From positions 186,001 through 250,000 of the forward strand of contig NZ_BEWM01000003.1 in NCBI RefSeq assembly GCF_002723935.1: a DNA stretch of 64,000 nucleotides. The letters run 5' to 3'. The DNA comes from Gluconobacter cerinus (GTDB taxonomy: Bacteria > Pseudomonadota > Alphaproteobacteria > Acetobacterales > Acetobacteraceae). Made by a program: the position numbers and the translations under genes. The notes below the pieces were generated by a model. That model was not told where the DNA came from, made no database searches, and worked only from the letters and a program-made list of their open reading frames with translations. Shown in pieces: positions 1-8,462 of this stretch (positions are counted from its first letter, which is position 1; every line of letters starts with the position of its first letter).

Positions 1-963
1 CCCATGGCGCAGGGAACTGTGCTGGTCGAAGCCGGACGGTATTCGACGGGTGCGGAAGTCCAGGGTATTGCACAACAGGATTTTCGTGACTGGCGCGCCT
101 TAAGCAGTGGTATTATCGCCGGGTCGATTGATCGTTTCACGGGAGACGACGCCGTTGCCATTGGGACGACCATGGCGGATCGTGCGGGTCTGACGATCGG
201 TTCTCCAATTACACTCCTTTCCCCGGACGGTCAGGCGACACCATTCGGCACGATGCCGCGCGTAAAAACGTATCATGTGGCTGCCATCTTCGATGCCAAT
301 TGGAACGATTATAATTCCAACATCGTTCTGGTGCCGCTTCCGGCTGCGCAAAAGTTTCTGATGCTTGAAAATGCAGTGTCGCTCATTCAGGTTTCGGTAG
401 ACGATCCTATGAACGTCCAGCTTACGCGTCAGGCCGTTGTCCAGCGTCTGGATGATCCACGCCTACGCGTTATTGACTGGAAGAACAGCGCAAATGGCTT
501 CCTGGATGCTGTGACGGTTGAGCAGAACGTCATGTTCCTCATTTTGACGCTCATTATTCTGGTGGCTGCTTTCAACGTCATCTCGTCCTTGATCATGATG
601 GTGAAGGACAAGACGCGGGATATCGCGGTTTTGCGGACGCTTGGTGCGAGCCGCGGCGCAGTCATGCGGATATTCCTCATGAATGGCGCTTTTGTCGGGA
701 TTGTCGGGACGGCTGCCGGTTCTGCCCTTGGCATTGCGTTTGCCCTGAATATCGAACGCATCCGGCAGTGGCTCCAGTCTCTTACCGGCACCAACCTGTT
801 CAACCCGGAAGTTTACTTTCTCGAGCGTCTTCCGGCGAAGCTGGTCTGGTCGCAGGTTGGAGAAGTGATTGCCATGTCTCTGGTGCTTTCTCTTCTCGCA
901 ACGCTGTATCCATCATGGAGAGCAGCGCGAACTGATCCAATTGAGGCGTTGCGTCATGAGTGA
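1..963 (+). CDS. lolC: Lipoprotein-releasing ABC transporter permease (LolC/LolE), 3' part
   Basis: This is the C-terminal part of an inner-membrane permease that, with the LolD ATPase, releases lipoproteins from the inner membrane for transfer to the outer membrane. The frame is open from base 1, so the real start lies upstream; the ATG at 4 is internal. What is visible is a periplasmic MacB-like region (about residues 1-175), then a hydrophobic segment near 176-200 followed by the [19 protein letters not shown] motif typical of FtsX-type permeases, then two more membrane segments and the ending PIEALRHE. The complete family is about 410 residues, so roughly 90 are missing. The stop overlaps the start of lolD by 8 bases. 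LolC and LolE cannot be told apart from this fragment. Confidence 0.93.
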   Translation, partial: PMAQGTVLVEAGRYSTGAEVQGIAQQDFRDWRALSSGIIAGSIDRFTGDDAVAIGTTMADRAGLTIGSPITLLSPDGQATPFGTMPRVKTYHVAAIFDANWNDYNSNIVLVPLPAAQKFLMLENAVSLIQVSVDDPMNVQLTRQAVVQRLDDPRLRVIDWKNSANGFLDAVTVEQNVMFLILTLIILVAAFNVISSLIMMVKDKTRDIAVLRTLGASRGAVMRIFLMNGAFVGIVGTAAGSALGIAFALNIERIRQWLQSLTGTNLFNPEVYFLERLPAKLVWSQVGEVIAMSLVLSLLATLYPSWRAARTDPIEALRHE

Positions 964-1645
964 GACACAGATGCCAGCATTAAAGCTGGAGAATCTGACG
1001 CGTCGTTTTCGGTCAGGTGAAGAAACGCTCGAAATTCTATCGAATGCCGAGTTTACGCTTTATCCCGGTGAAATTGTTGCCCTTGTTGCGCCGAGCGGGA
1101 CCGGAAAATCTACGCTCTTGCATCTTGCCGGGCTGTTGGAAGCTCCCACCGACGGTACAGTTTATATCGGTGGCAAGGCGGTAAGTGGACTGAGCGATAG
1201 CGTTCGCACTGCTGTGCGGCGTGATCAAATCGGGTTTGTGTATCAGTTTCATCATTTGTTGGGTGAGTTCACAGCGCGCGAAAATGTCATGTTGCCCCAG
1301 TTGGTTGCGGGTGTGTCCGCAAAGGTGGCGCGGGCGCGTGCCGAAGATCTATTGGGACGTTTTGGATTGTCTAATCGCCTGAATTCTCTGCCCGGCCGCC
1401 TGTCTGGTGGTGAGCAGCAGCGGACTGCTATCGCGCGGGCCTTAGCCAACCGGCCAAAACTTCTCCTTGCGGATGAGCCAACCGGCAATCTGGATATTGG
1501 GACGTCTGATCACGTTTTTGATGAGCTATTGCGTGCCGTTCGTGAGGAAGGCGTTGCAGCACTGATTGCAACGCATAATCAGGAACTTGCGGCCCGTATG
1601 GACCGGACGGTAACGTTACGGGATGGGAAGCTCGTACCGTTTTGA
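956..1645 (+). CDS. lolD: Lipoprotein-releasing system ATP-binding protein LolD
   Basis: This is the cytoplasmic ABC ATPase that drives LolC/E. It is 229 residues, the usual length. The P-loop is APSGTGKST (45-53), with Ala where the Walker A consensus has its first Gly. The signature LSGGEQQR is at about 149-156, followed by Walker [13 protein letters not shown] and the H-loop in ATHNQ. The ATG at 956 lies within the lolC/E end (ATGAGTGA), implying translational coupling. A longer reading from 869 would add residues that only shadow the permease frame, so it is rejected. MacB and FtsE ATPases are close relatives; the FtsX-like LolC/E partner makes LolD the best name. Confidence 0.93.
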   Translation: MSETQMPALKLENLTRRFRSGEETLEILSNAEFTLYPGEIVALVAPSGTGKSTLLHLAGLLEAPTDGTVYIGGKAVSGLSDSVRTAVRRDQIGFVYQFHHLLGEFTARENVMLPQLVAGVSAKVARARAEDLLGRFGLSNRLNSLPGRLSGGEQQRTAIARALANRPKLLLADEPTGNLDIGTSDHVFDELLRAVREEGVAALIATHNQELAARMDRTVTLRDGKLVPF

Positions 1646-1705
1646 GTTGAGGTGACCGGCAAGAAGAGCGCTGTATCTGCTCGCCGGTCCTGATAGAATA
1701 GAGGC

Positions 1706-4700
1706 ATGTCTCATGCCGATTTTGTCCATCTCCGTAATCACTCAGCCTACTCCCTGAGCCAGGGCGCCATTCGCATTCCAGATCTGGTTAGTCTGGCTGT
1801 GAAGAACGGTATGCCTGCCGTTGCATTGACGGACAGTGGCAACCTATTTGGTGCTCTGGAATTTTCTCTTTACTGCCGAAGCAGCGGTGTACAGCCGATT
1901 GTCGGCTGTCAGCTTTCCCTTCCATCCCGCAGCACCAAGCCCGGAGCTCCTTCTGAGCCGCTGGTAGTGCTGGCCCGGAACGAGACGGGGCTGGCCAATC
2001 TCCAGATCCTGTCCTCTGAGGGCTTTCTGAACGGTGATCCGGCTGATCCAACAGTTGCTGTGGATGTGCTGTGCCAGCACGCCGATGGGTTGTTCCTTCT
2101 GACTGGCGGCAATCGTGGGCCGATCAATCGGTTGATTTACGACGAGCAGAAAGGTGAGGCAGAAGAACTGCTGCGTCGTCTGGCAGACGCTTTTCCGGGT
2201 AATATTGCGGTGGAACTCAATCGCTTCGGCGCGGCGGGTGAACGCGAAATCGAAAGCGTTCTGATCCCACTCGCGGACAAGCTTGATATTCCCCTTGTCG
2301 CTACCAATGAGTGCTTCTTCCCGACGCCTCAGATGCACGAAGCCCATGATGCGCTTATCTGTATTGCGCAGGGGCGGACGATGGCCGAAGCCGATCGTTG
2401 GCACGTTTCCCCGCAGGCCTGGTTCAAGACGCCGGCCGAGATGCGTGAGATCTTCAAGGATCTGCCAGAAGCTTGTGACAATACGCTTATTATTGCGCAG
2501 AAATGTGCCATCGCTGCATGCACGCGAAAGCCACTTCTGCCGATTTGCCCGAAGGTTCGTGAGGGTTCAACGGAAGAAGAAACGCTTCGTGCCATGGCAT
2601 GGGAAGGGCTGGAGAAACGCCTTGAAGCGATCAGTGCGGACGAAGATAAACGAAAAATCTATTCAGATCGTCTGCAAACTGAACTCGACATCATCGCGAA
2701 GATGGGCTTCCCCGGCTACTTCCTGATCGTGGCTGACTTCATTCAGTGGGCAAAAGCGCATGATATTCCCGTCGGGCCTGGGCGTGGATCGGGTGCAGGT
2801 TCACTGGTGGCTTATGCACTGACCATCACTGATATTGATCCGCTACCCTTCGGCTTGCTGTTCGAGCGCTTCCTGAACCCGGAACGTGTCTCGATGCCTG
2901 ACTTTGATATCGACTTCTGTCAGGACCGCCGAGACGAAGTTATCCGCTATGTCCGTGAGGAATACGGTGGAAGCCGTGTCGCTCAGATCATTACCTTCGG
3001 TAAGCTTCAGGCCAAAGCTGCCGTCCGTGACGTCGGGCGTGTACTTGGTTTGCCTTACGGCATGGTTAACCGCGTTGCAGAACTGATCCCGAATAATCCT
3101 GCCAAGCCAGTGACGCTGGCGCAGGCGATCGAGGGCGAACCGCGCCTTCAGGAGATGCGAGACAGCGATGAAGCTTTGAAACGGCTTCTGGAAATTGCTC
3201 TTCAGCTTGAAGGTCTCTATCGGCACGCTTCAACACACGCTGCAGGCGTCGTGATTGGTGACCGAGAACTGGTCGAGCTGGTGCCGCTTTATCGAGACCC
3301 GAAGAGCGACATGCTGGTCACCCAGTACAACATGAAGTTTGTTGAGCAGGCTGGACTGGTCAAGTTCGACTTCCTTGGTCTGACGACATTAACAATTCTG
3401 AAGCGTGGTCTGGATTTCCTTAAAGAACAAGGAATTATCGTCGATCTCTCACGTATCCCATTAGACGATAAAAAGACTTTTGAAATGCTCGCAAAGGGAG
3501 ACACGGCCGGTGTCTTCCAGTTTGAAGGCGCGGGCATGCGCGACATGCTCAAACAGATGGCCGCCAGCCGTCTGGAAGATCTGATTGCCGGTGTGTCGTT
3601 GTATCGACCGGGGCCGATGGCCAACATTCCGGACTATTGTCGGCGTAAACATGGCGAGGCATGGGAGCCGCCTCACGAAGAAATTCGGGATATTCTGGAA
3701 GAGACCTATGGGATCATGGTCTACCAGGAACAGGTCATGCAGATCGCTCAGAAAATGGCGGGCTACAGTCTTGGTGGTGCTGACCTTCTAAGACGCGCCA
3801 TGGGCAAGAAGATTGCGTCTGAAATGGAGAAGCAACGCGAGATCTTCACTGATGGCGCTACGGCCCGGGGAATTCCAAAAGATAAAGCCGTAGAAGTCTT
3901 TGATCTTATGGCTCGTTTTGCGGACTACGGCTTTAACAAGTCACATGCCGCTGCCTATGCTCTGGTTTCGTATCAAACGGCTTGGATGAAAGCGAACCAT
4001 CCAGTCGCATTCCTTGCTGGCTGTATGTCTCTGGCACGGGAAAAGACGGATAAACTCGCTGCGCTTTGTCAGGAAGCAAAGCGTATGAAAATTTCGGTAC
4101 TTCCCGTTGATATCAATCGCTCAATGGCGGATTTCTCCATTGAGACACTGGAAGACGGGCGTCAGGGCATTCGTTATGCGCTTTCAGCCATCAAGCGCGT
4201 TGGGACTGCGGCCATGGAGGCGGTGGTGGCAGTACGCGGAGACCGTCCTTTCAAAGATCTGACAGATTTTGCAGAGCGATGTGACCCTAAAAGCATTAAT
4301 AAAATTCAGATAGAAAATCTCGCAAAATCAGGAGCTTTTGATAGTCTCCTTAAAGACCGCCACACTGTATTCGCGAGTGCGGACATCCTCATCCGCCGGG
4401 CGCAAGCGAGAGCGCAGGAACAGCAGGTTGGTCAGACGGGTCTGTTTGGCGGGAGCGGACAGGAGCGGGAAATTCTCCGTCTGAATGAGGGGCGCCCTTG
4501 GCCGGATTTCGAGCGCCTTTCACTGGAGGCGTCTGCTATTGGTTTCCATATGAGCGCCCATCCTCTGGATGCATACCGCACGGTCCTCAGACGCTTGGGG
4601 GTCACGCCGTCGAACGCACTGGAAAATGCTGCAAAAACAGGGAGTACCCGTGTCAAAATCGCTGGATGCGTCGTGGATAAAAAAGAGCGTCCTACCCGAA

Positions 4701-5128
4701 CTGGCAAGAAGATGGCGTGGGTCAATCTTTCGGATAGTGGTGGTGGCTGTGAAGTCACGCTCTTCGCTGAGACATTGATGTCCTGCCGGGATCTTTTGGT
4801 CGCAGGGCAAGCTATTCTTGTGCAGGCTGAACTCAAACTGGACGGGGACGCTTTGCGGATTACGGCACAGAGCGTCATGGATCTAGAGGTCGCAGCTGCT
4901 GCTGAGCGGTCTGAAATGCGGGTGTGGCTCCGCCAGTCAGCCGCTTTGCCCAGTCTTTCTGAAATGCTTGAAGAAATGCGTGGCGGACATGGGCGTGTCG
5001 TACTGCTTCCTTCTCTGGAAGAGACGCAGGATGTGGAAATCCTTCTGCCCGGGACATATCGCGTGACGCCTCGGTTGGCTGAGCGGATGCGAACCATCCG
5101 TGGCGTAGAGAAGGCTGAACAACGATAA
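1706..5128 (+). CDS. dnaE: DNA polymerase III alpha subunit (DnaE)
   Basis: This is the replicative polymerase catalytic subunit, 1140 residues, full length for DnaE1-type enzymes. An N-terminal PHP domain (HSAYSLSQG, then ALTDSGNLFGALEF) is followed by the C-family polymerase core. The catalytic Asp pair lies in PDFDIDF (D401 and D403, the same numbering as in E. coli), and the third Asp is in KFDFLGL near residue 555. The helix-hairpin-helix and tau-binding regions follow. An OB fold is visible near residues 980-1060 (VKIAGCVVDKKERPTRTGKK). The PHP metal site is degenerate, as expected when proofreading is done by a separate DnaQ. It starts 60 bases after lolD, with a weak purine-rich RBS (agagg) just before the ATG. 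Confidence 0.97.
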   Translation: MSHADFVHLRNHSAYSLSQGAIRIPDLVSLAVKNGMPAVALTDSGNLFGALEFSLYCRSSGVQPIVGCQLSLPSRSTKPGAPSEPLVVLARNETGLANLQILSSEGFLNGDPADPTVAVDVLCQHADGLFLLTGGNRGPINRLIYDEQKGEAEELLRRLADAFPGNIAVELNRFGAAGEREIESVLIPLADKLDIPLVATNECFFPTPQMHEAHDALICIAQGRTMAEADRWHVSPQAWFKTPAEMREIFKDLPEACDNTLIIAQKCAIAACTRKPLLPICPKVREGSTEEETLRAMAWEGLEKRLEAISADEDKRKIYSDRLQTELDIIAKMGFPGYFLIVADFIQWAKAHDIPVGPGRGSGAGSLVAYALTITDIDPLPFGLLFERFLNPERVSMPDFDIDFCQDRRDEVIRYVREEYGGSRVAQIITFGKLQAKAAVRDVGRVLGLPYGMVNRVAELIPNNPAKPVTLAQAIEGEPRLQEMRDSDEALKRLLEIALQLEGLYRHASTHAAGVVIGDRELVELVPLYRDPKSDMLVTQYNMKFVEQAGLVKFDFLGLTTLTILKRGLDFLKEQGIIVDLSRIPLDDKKTFEMLAKGDTAGVFQFEGAGMRDMLKQMAASRLEDLIAGVSLYRPGPMANIPDYCRRKHGEAWEPPHEEIRDILEETYGIMVYQEQVMQIAQKMAGYSLGGADLLRRAMGKKIASEMEKQREIFTDGATARGIPKDKAVEVFDLMARFADYGFNKSHAAAYALVSYQTAWMKANHPVAFLAGCMSLAREKTDKLAALCQEAKRMKISVLPVDINRSMADFSIETLEDGRQGIRYALSAIKRVGTAAMEAVVAVRGDRPFKDLTDFAERCDPKSINKIQIENLAKSGAFDSLLKDRHTVFASADILIRRAQARAQEQQVGQTGLFGGSGQEREILRLNEGRPWPDFERLSLEASAIGFHMSAHPLDAYRTVLRRLGVTPSNALENAAKTGSTRVKIAGCVVDKKERPTRTGKKMAWVNLSDSGGGCEVTLFAETLMSCRDLLVAGQAILVQAELKLDGDALRITAQSVMDLEVAAAAERSEMRVWLRQSAALPSLSEMLEEMRGGHGRVVLLPSLEETQDVEILLPGTYRVTPRLAERMRTIRGVEKAEQR

Positions 5129-5142
5129 ACCAGAGAAAATTC

Positions 5143-5171
5143 TTGCAATAAGGGCGCGTATCAGCCATATC
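5143..5171 (+). promoter_or_regulatory. Candidate sigma70-type promoter for rpsB
   Basis: A -35-like TTGCAA (5143-5148) and a -10-like CATATC (5166-5171) are separated by 17 bases, just after the dnaE stop. The match is partial. A similar TTGC...ATATC pair precedes the tRNA-Leu gene in this window, which adds some weight. This is inferred from spacing only. Confidence 0.35.
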
Positions 5172-5195
5172 GCGCTCGTCCGTTTTCTTCCCTTC

Positions 5196-5288
5196 AAGGA
5201 GGTTGGCGGACAATCCGCACGCATGACCATGAGGTTTTCTGGTGTTCCGCAAGGGACGTCGTCATGCGGAGGTCTAACCAGATGCTAG
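5196..5288 (+). promoter_or_regulatory. rpsB leader: hairpins and possible 21-codon leader ORF
   Basis: A strong Shine-Dalgarno AAGGAGG (5196-5202) sits about 100 bases before rpsB, too far to serve it. It is followed by a small hairpin GCGGA-CAA-TCCGC (5206-5218), then ATG at 5223. That ATG opens a 21-codon frame beginning MTMRFSGVPQG and ending at TAG 5286-5288, 11 bases before rpsB. If the hairpin forms, the SD-to-ATG distance shrinks from 20 to about 7 bases. A second pairing, CCGCA with TGCGG (about 5247-5269), lies inside the frame. The region may instead, or also, be an S2 autoregulatory leader, since S2 is known to repress its own operon in enterobacteria. No translation evidence exists here. 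Confidence 0.4.
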
Positions 5289-5299
5289 GAATTTGAATC

Positions 5300-6094
5300 A
5301 TGGCAATGCCAGAATTCACCATGCGCCAGCTCCTTGAAGCCGGCGTTCACTTCGGTCACCACACCCGCCGTTGGAACCCTGCAATGGCGCCGTACCTGTT
5401 TGGTATTCGCAATCAGGTCCACATCATCGATCTGCAGCAGACCGTTCCCCTGCTGGACCGCGCCCTGAAGCTGGTCCGCGAGACGGTTGCAAACGGTGGT
5501 CGCGTTCTTTTCGTTGGAACGAAGCGCGCTGCTGCTGAGCATGTTGCTGAAGCTGCCCAGCGTTGCGGCCAGTACTACGTGAACCACCGCTGGCTCGGCG
5601 GTATGCTGACGAACTGGAAGACCATTACGGGTTCCATCAAGCGTCTGCGCCAGATCGACGATATGCTGTCCGGTGACACGGCTGGTCTGACGAAAAAGGA
5701 AGTTCTCGACATCACGCGTGACCGTGAGAAGCTCGAGCGCTCCCTCGGCGGTATCAAGGAAATGGGCGGTCTGCCTGACCTGATTTTCGTGATCGACACG
5801 AACAAGGAAAAGCTGGCTGTTGAAGAAGCCAACAAGCTCGGCATTCCGGTCATTGGCATTCTGGACAGCAACTCCAACCCGGCCGGTGTCACGTACCCGA
5901 TCCCGGGCAACGACGACGCTATCCGTGCCATCACCCTGTACTGTGACCTGATTTCTGGCGCAGTTCTGGACGGCATTTCTGCTGAGCTGGCTGCTTCCGG
6001 CCACGATATCGGCGCTGAAGAAGAGCTTCCGGCTGAGACCGCAGTTCTTGAAGCTGCCGTCGCCGAAGGTGAGCAGGCTCCAGCCGCTAACTGA
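5300..6094 (+). CDS. rpsB: 30S ribosomal protein S2
   Basis: S2 joins the small ribosomal subunit late in assembly and is needed for S1 binding. The protein is 264 residues and begins [20 protein letters not shown], the classic S2 N-terminus; family motifs FVGTKRAA and RWLGGMLTN follow. The last 30 or so residues form an Ala/Glu-rich tail common in alphaproteobacteria. The ATG at 5300 has an SD-like agga overlapping the stop of the leader frame. It is followed by a hairpin and tsf, the standard rpsB-tsf operon. Codon use is strongly biased compared with its neighbours, as expected for high expression. Confidence 0.98.
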   Translation: MAMPEFTMRQLLEAGVHFGHHTRRWNPAMAPYLFGIRNQVHIIDLQQTVPLLDRALKLVRETVANGGRVLFVGTKRAAAEHVAEAAQRCGQYYVNHRWLGGMLTNWKTITGSIKRLRQIDDMLSGDTAGLTKKEVLDITRDREKLERSLGGIKEMGGLPDLIFVIDTNKEKLAVEEANKLGIPVIGILDSNSNPAGVTYPIPGNDDAIRAITLYCDLISGAVLDGISAELAASGHDIGAEEELPAETAVLEAAVAEGEQAPAAN

Positions 6095-6141
6095 GACAGC
6101 GTGCCGTGTTCTCTCTGATGGCACGGCAACTGAAAAACATG

Positions 6142-6180
6142 CATGCGGTCGGGCGTTTACGCTCGGCCGCATGATCTTTT
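6142..6180 (+). terminator. Hairpin between rpsB and tsf (attenuator-type)
   Basis: A 14-base-pair stem (6142-6155 with 6160-6173, including two G-T wobbles) closes a TTTA loop and is followed by ATCTTTT. It lies 16 bases before the tsf ATG. The T-run is short, so partial termination or mRNA end protection is likelier than full termination. Placement suggests it sets the rpsB:tsf ratio. Confidence 0.7.
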
Positions 6181-6196
6181 CGAGGGATAAGAGAAC

Positions 6197-7105
6197 ATGG
6201 CAGAGATCACCGCAGCCCTGGTTCGCGAGCTACGCGAAAGCACCGGCGCAGGCATGATGGATTGCAAGAAGGCTCTGACTGAAGCCTCTGGCGACATGGA
6301 AGCCGCCATCGACTGGCTGCGCACGAAGGGCCTGTCCCAGGCTGCCAAGAAGTCTGGCCGTACCACGGCAGAAGGCCTGGTTGGCGTTGTTTCCGGCCCG
6401 AACCGCGCCGCTATGGTCGAAGTCAATGCCGAGACGGACTTTGTTGGCCGTAACGAAGCATTCCAGGCTTTCGTTGAGCAGGTTGCTCAGGTTGCTCTGG
6501 AAGTTGGTGATGACCTGGAAACCATCAAGGCTTCCAAGGTTCCGTCTGGCCGTACGGTTGCTGACGAACTGACGCACCTGATCGCCACGATCGGTGAAAA
6601 CATGTCCATCCGTCGTGCCAAGGTTCTGTCCGTAGAGACCGGCGTTGTCGCAAGCTACGTGCACAGTGCACTGCGTCCGGGCATTGGCAAGATTGGTGTT
6701 CTGGCTGCTCTTGAAGCACCGTCCGAGAGCGAAGCTATTCTGACGCTTGGCCGCCAGATTGGTATGCACGTTGCTGCAACCCGTCCTGCCGCTCTGGATG
6801 TTGCAAGCGTTGATCCGGAATCTCTGGAGCGTGAGCGCGCTGTTCTGATCGAGCAGGCTCGTGAGTCCGGCAAGCCGGAAGCCATCATCGAAAAGATGGT
6901 CGAAGGTCGTGTCCGCAAGTTCTACGAAGAAGTTGTTCTTCTTGAGCAGGTCTGGGTGCTGGACGGCGAAAGCCGCGTGTCCAAGGTCGTTGAGAAGGCT
7001 GGCGCGAAGCTGATTGGTTTCGAGCGCTTCCAGCTTGGCGAAGGCATCGAAAAGGAAGAAAACGACTTCGCTGCTGAAGTGGCTGCTGCTGCTGGCACGA
7101 AGTAA
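6197..7105 (+). CDS. tsf: Elongation factor Ts
   Basis: EF-Ts exchanges GDP for GTP on EF-Tu in the cytoplasm. The 302-residue protein opens with a UBA-like domain ([20 protein letters not shown]), and TDFVGRNE at 80-87 is the signature that contacts EF-Tu. The two-subdomain core follows, and the C-terminus is a short Glu/Ala-rich tail. The RBS is the purine run gagggataagag before the ATG. It is the second gene of the rpsB operon and ends at a strong terminator. Confidence 0.98.
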   Translation: MAEITAALVRELRESTGAGMMDCKKALTEASGDMEAAIDWLRTKGLSQAAKKSGRTTAEGLVGVVSGPNRAAMVEVNAETDFVGRNEAFQAFVEQVAQVALEVGDDLETIKASKVPSGRTVADELTHLIATIGENMSIRRAKVLSVETGVVASYVHSALRPGIGKIGVLAALEAPSESEAILTLGRQIGMHVAATRPAALDVASVDPESLERERAVLIEQARESGKPEAIIEKMVEGRVRKFYEEVVLLEQVWVLDGESRVSKVVEKAGAKLIGFERFQLGEGIEKEENDFAAEVAAAAGTK

Positions 7106-7161
7106 CATCTTTCTTTTTCCGGCTGATGGGCTTGCCTGTTCAGTTGGATACGAGAGACTGG

Positions 7162-7200
7162 AAACTCCCGCATGGTTATCGTGCGGGAGTTTTTCTGTTT
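7162..7200 (+). terminator. Rho-independent terminator of rpsB-tsf
   Basis: A perfect 11-base-pair stem (7162-7172 with 7182-7192) encloses a 9-base loop and runs into TTCTGTTTT. It ends the rpsB-tsf unit. An apparent recO start at 7172 falls inside this hairpin and is therefore not credible. Confidence 0.88.
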
Positions 7201-7225
7201 TCAGGGGCTGTGGGGCTGTTTTGCA

Positions 7226-8026
7226 ATGATGGAATGGGAAGCCGCTGCGCTTGTTCTCTCCGTTCGACCCTACGGCGAAGGCAGTGCACTTGTTCATCTG
7301 TTGAGCGAAGAGCACGGTGTTTCGCATGGAATGGTCCGTGGTGGTGGTTCACGGAAACAGGCCCCGCTTTGGCAAACCGGTAATCTTGTTATGGCCAGAT
7401 GGCGCGCCCGGTTGTCTGATCAACTTGGAGGTGTGACTGCCGAGCCGGTGCAAAGTGTGGGCGCCAGATTGCTGGACTTGCCGTTGCAACTGGCGATGGT
7501 CAGTAGTGCATGTGCCCTCGCTGACGGGGCGCTCCCACAGGGTGAGCCTCATCCTGAGCTTTTCATGCGCTTGATCCGTCTACTTACATTGATTGCTGTT
7601 GCTCCCGAGCCGCCTCCCATGGCGGCCTATATTCGCTGGGAACGTGAACTGCTCGGTGGCCTTGGGTACGGTCTGGATCTTTCGACCTGTGCAGTTACGG
7701 AGACGACTGAAGATCTGGATTTTGTCTCTCCACGATCTGGCCGGGCTGTCAGCGTTGCGGGAGCAGGAGAATGGCGGGACCGTCTATTGCCGCTTCCGGC
7801 CTTCCTGCGACATGATGAAGAAGAAGGTCTGCCTGACGAATGGCTACAGGGAATGACCCTGACAGGTCATTTCCTGGCACGCTGGGTTTTTGGCGTCCGG
7901 CATCAACCATTGCCTGCAGCCCGCGAAAGGCTTTTTGAACGTGTCCGTAAATTGACGGAGCCAAACGAGTTTCAGAGCGATGAGGTCAGTATTGTACCTG
8001 AACCGGACCTGGGCGAAGGCCACTGA
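7226..8026 (+). CDS. recO: DNA repair protein RecO
   Basis: RecO helps load RecA onto SSB-coated single-stranded DNA in the RecFOR pathway. From the ATG at 7226 it is 266 residues, beginning MMEWEAAALVLSVRPYGEGS, which matches the N-terminal OB-fold pattern. The helical C-terminal domain carries YIRWERELLGGLGYGLDLS, a well-conserved RecO stretch. There is no four-cysteine zinc knuckle. The start was chosen because upstream codons lie in the tsf terminator; the ATG at 7229 is an equal alternative. Its 3' end overlaps the opposing lipoprotein gene by 41 bases. Confidence 0.93.
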   Translation: MMEWEAAALVLSVRPYGEGSALVHLLSEEHGVSHGMVRGGGSRKQAPLWQTGNLVMARWRARLSDQLGGVTAEPVQSVGARLLDLPLQLAMVSSACALADGALPQGEPHPELFMRLIRLLTLIAVAPEPPPMAAYIRWERELLGGLGYGLDLSTCAVTETTEDLDFVSPRSGRAVSVAGAGEWRDRLLPLPAFLRHDEEEGLPDEWLQGMTLTGHFLARWVFGVRHQPLPAARERLFERVRKLTEPNEFQSDEVSIVPEPDLGEGH

Positions 8027-8462
8027 CGACATCCGGGTCCGCGCGCCAGTTCCAGACTGACCAGTCCCATCCCGGATGCTGATTAATTTCTGCGGTCATA
8101 CGGTGTTCTTCATTCGCAGAGACATGGTGGCCGGACTGGTAAGCGTGGTAAGCTGATATATTGCCCATATAGACGCACCCGCAGGCTGTCGGATCCGCAT
8201 AGAGCAGGACCGGAATATTGCCTTGCATGCGGTACGTCATGGTGTTGGCAGGAAGCAGGTTCATCATTTGCCAGCGGGCTGTTGTGTCGGCCGGATGGGC
8301 GACAAAGCCGCTGCGAGCCAGTGTATCCTCCTCATGGAGGATGGGCCGGTAAGGTGAACAGGCCGAAAGAAGAACGAGGGCGGCGCTGGACAGAAGCGGG
8401 CGCCAGTGTCTAATTCCTGCGGAGAAAAGGGGAAGTGCATGGGCGTTGATCTGGCGGGTCAT
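7986..8462 (-). CDS. Putative lipoprotein of unknown function
   Basis: I do not recognise this family. The frame gives about 158 residues from the ATG at 8462. A hydrophobic segment ends in the lipobox LLSAC, with the lipidated Cys at residue 35, so the mature protein should be membrane-anchored. After the Cys, a conserved-looking body contains CGCVYMG, HHVSANEEHRM and HPGWDWSVWNW, rich in His and Trp. Its start overlaps the start of parC on the other strand and its end overlaps recO by 41 bases, so it is wedged tightly between two housekeeping genes. No Shine-Dalgarno is obvious, and the exact start is uncertain. The lipobox argues that it is a real gene. Confidence 0.72.
   Translation of the reverse strand: MTRQINAHALPLFSAGIRHWRPLLSSAALVLLSACSPYRPILHEEDTLARSGFVAHPADTTARWQMMNLLPANTMTYRMQGNIPVLLYADPTACGCVYMGNISAYHAYQSGHHVSANEEHRMTAEINQHPGWDWSVWNWRADPDVVSGLRPGPVQVQY

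Noticed and set aside
7172-7225. N-terminal extension of RecO
   Set aside because: These codons fall in the tsf terminator hairpin; the RecO N-terminus begins at 7226.
6230-7327. 365-codon minus-strand frame over tsf
   Set aside because: Antisense to EF-Ts, with its C-terminal part over the tsf start; typical of highly biased codons.
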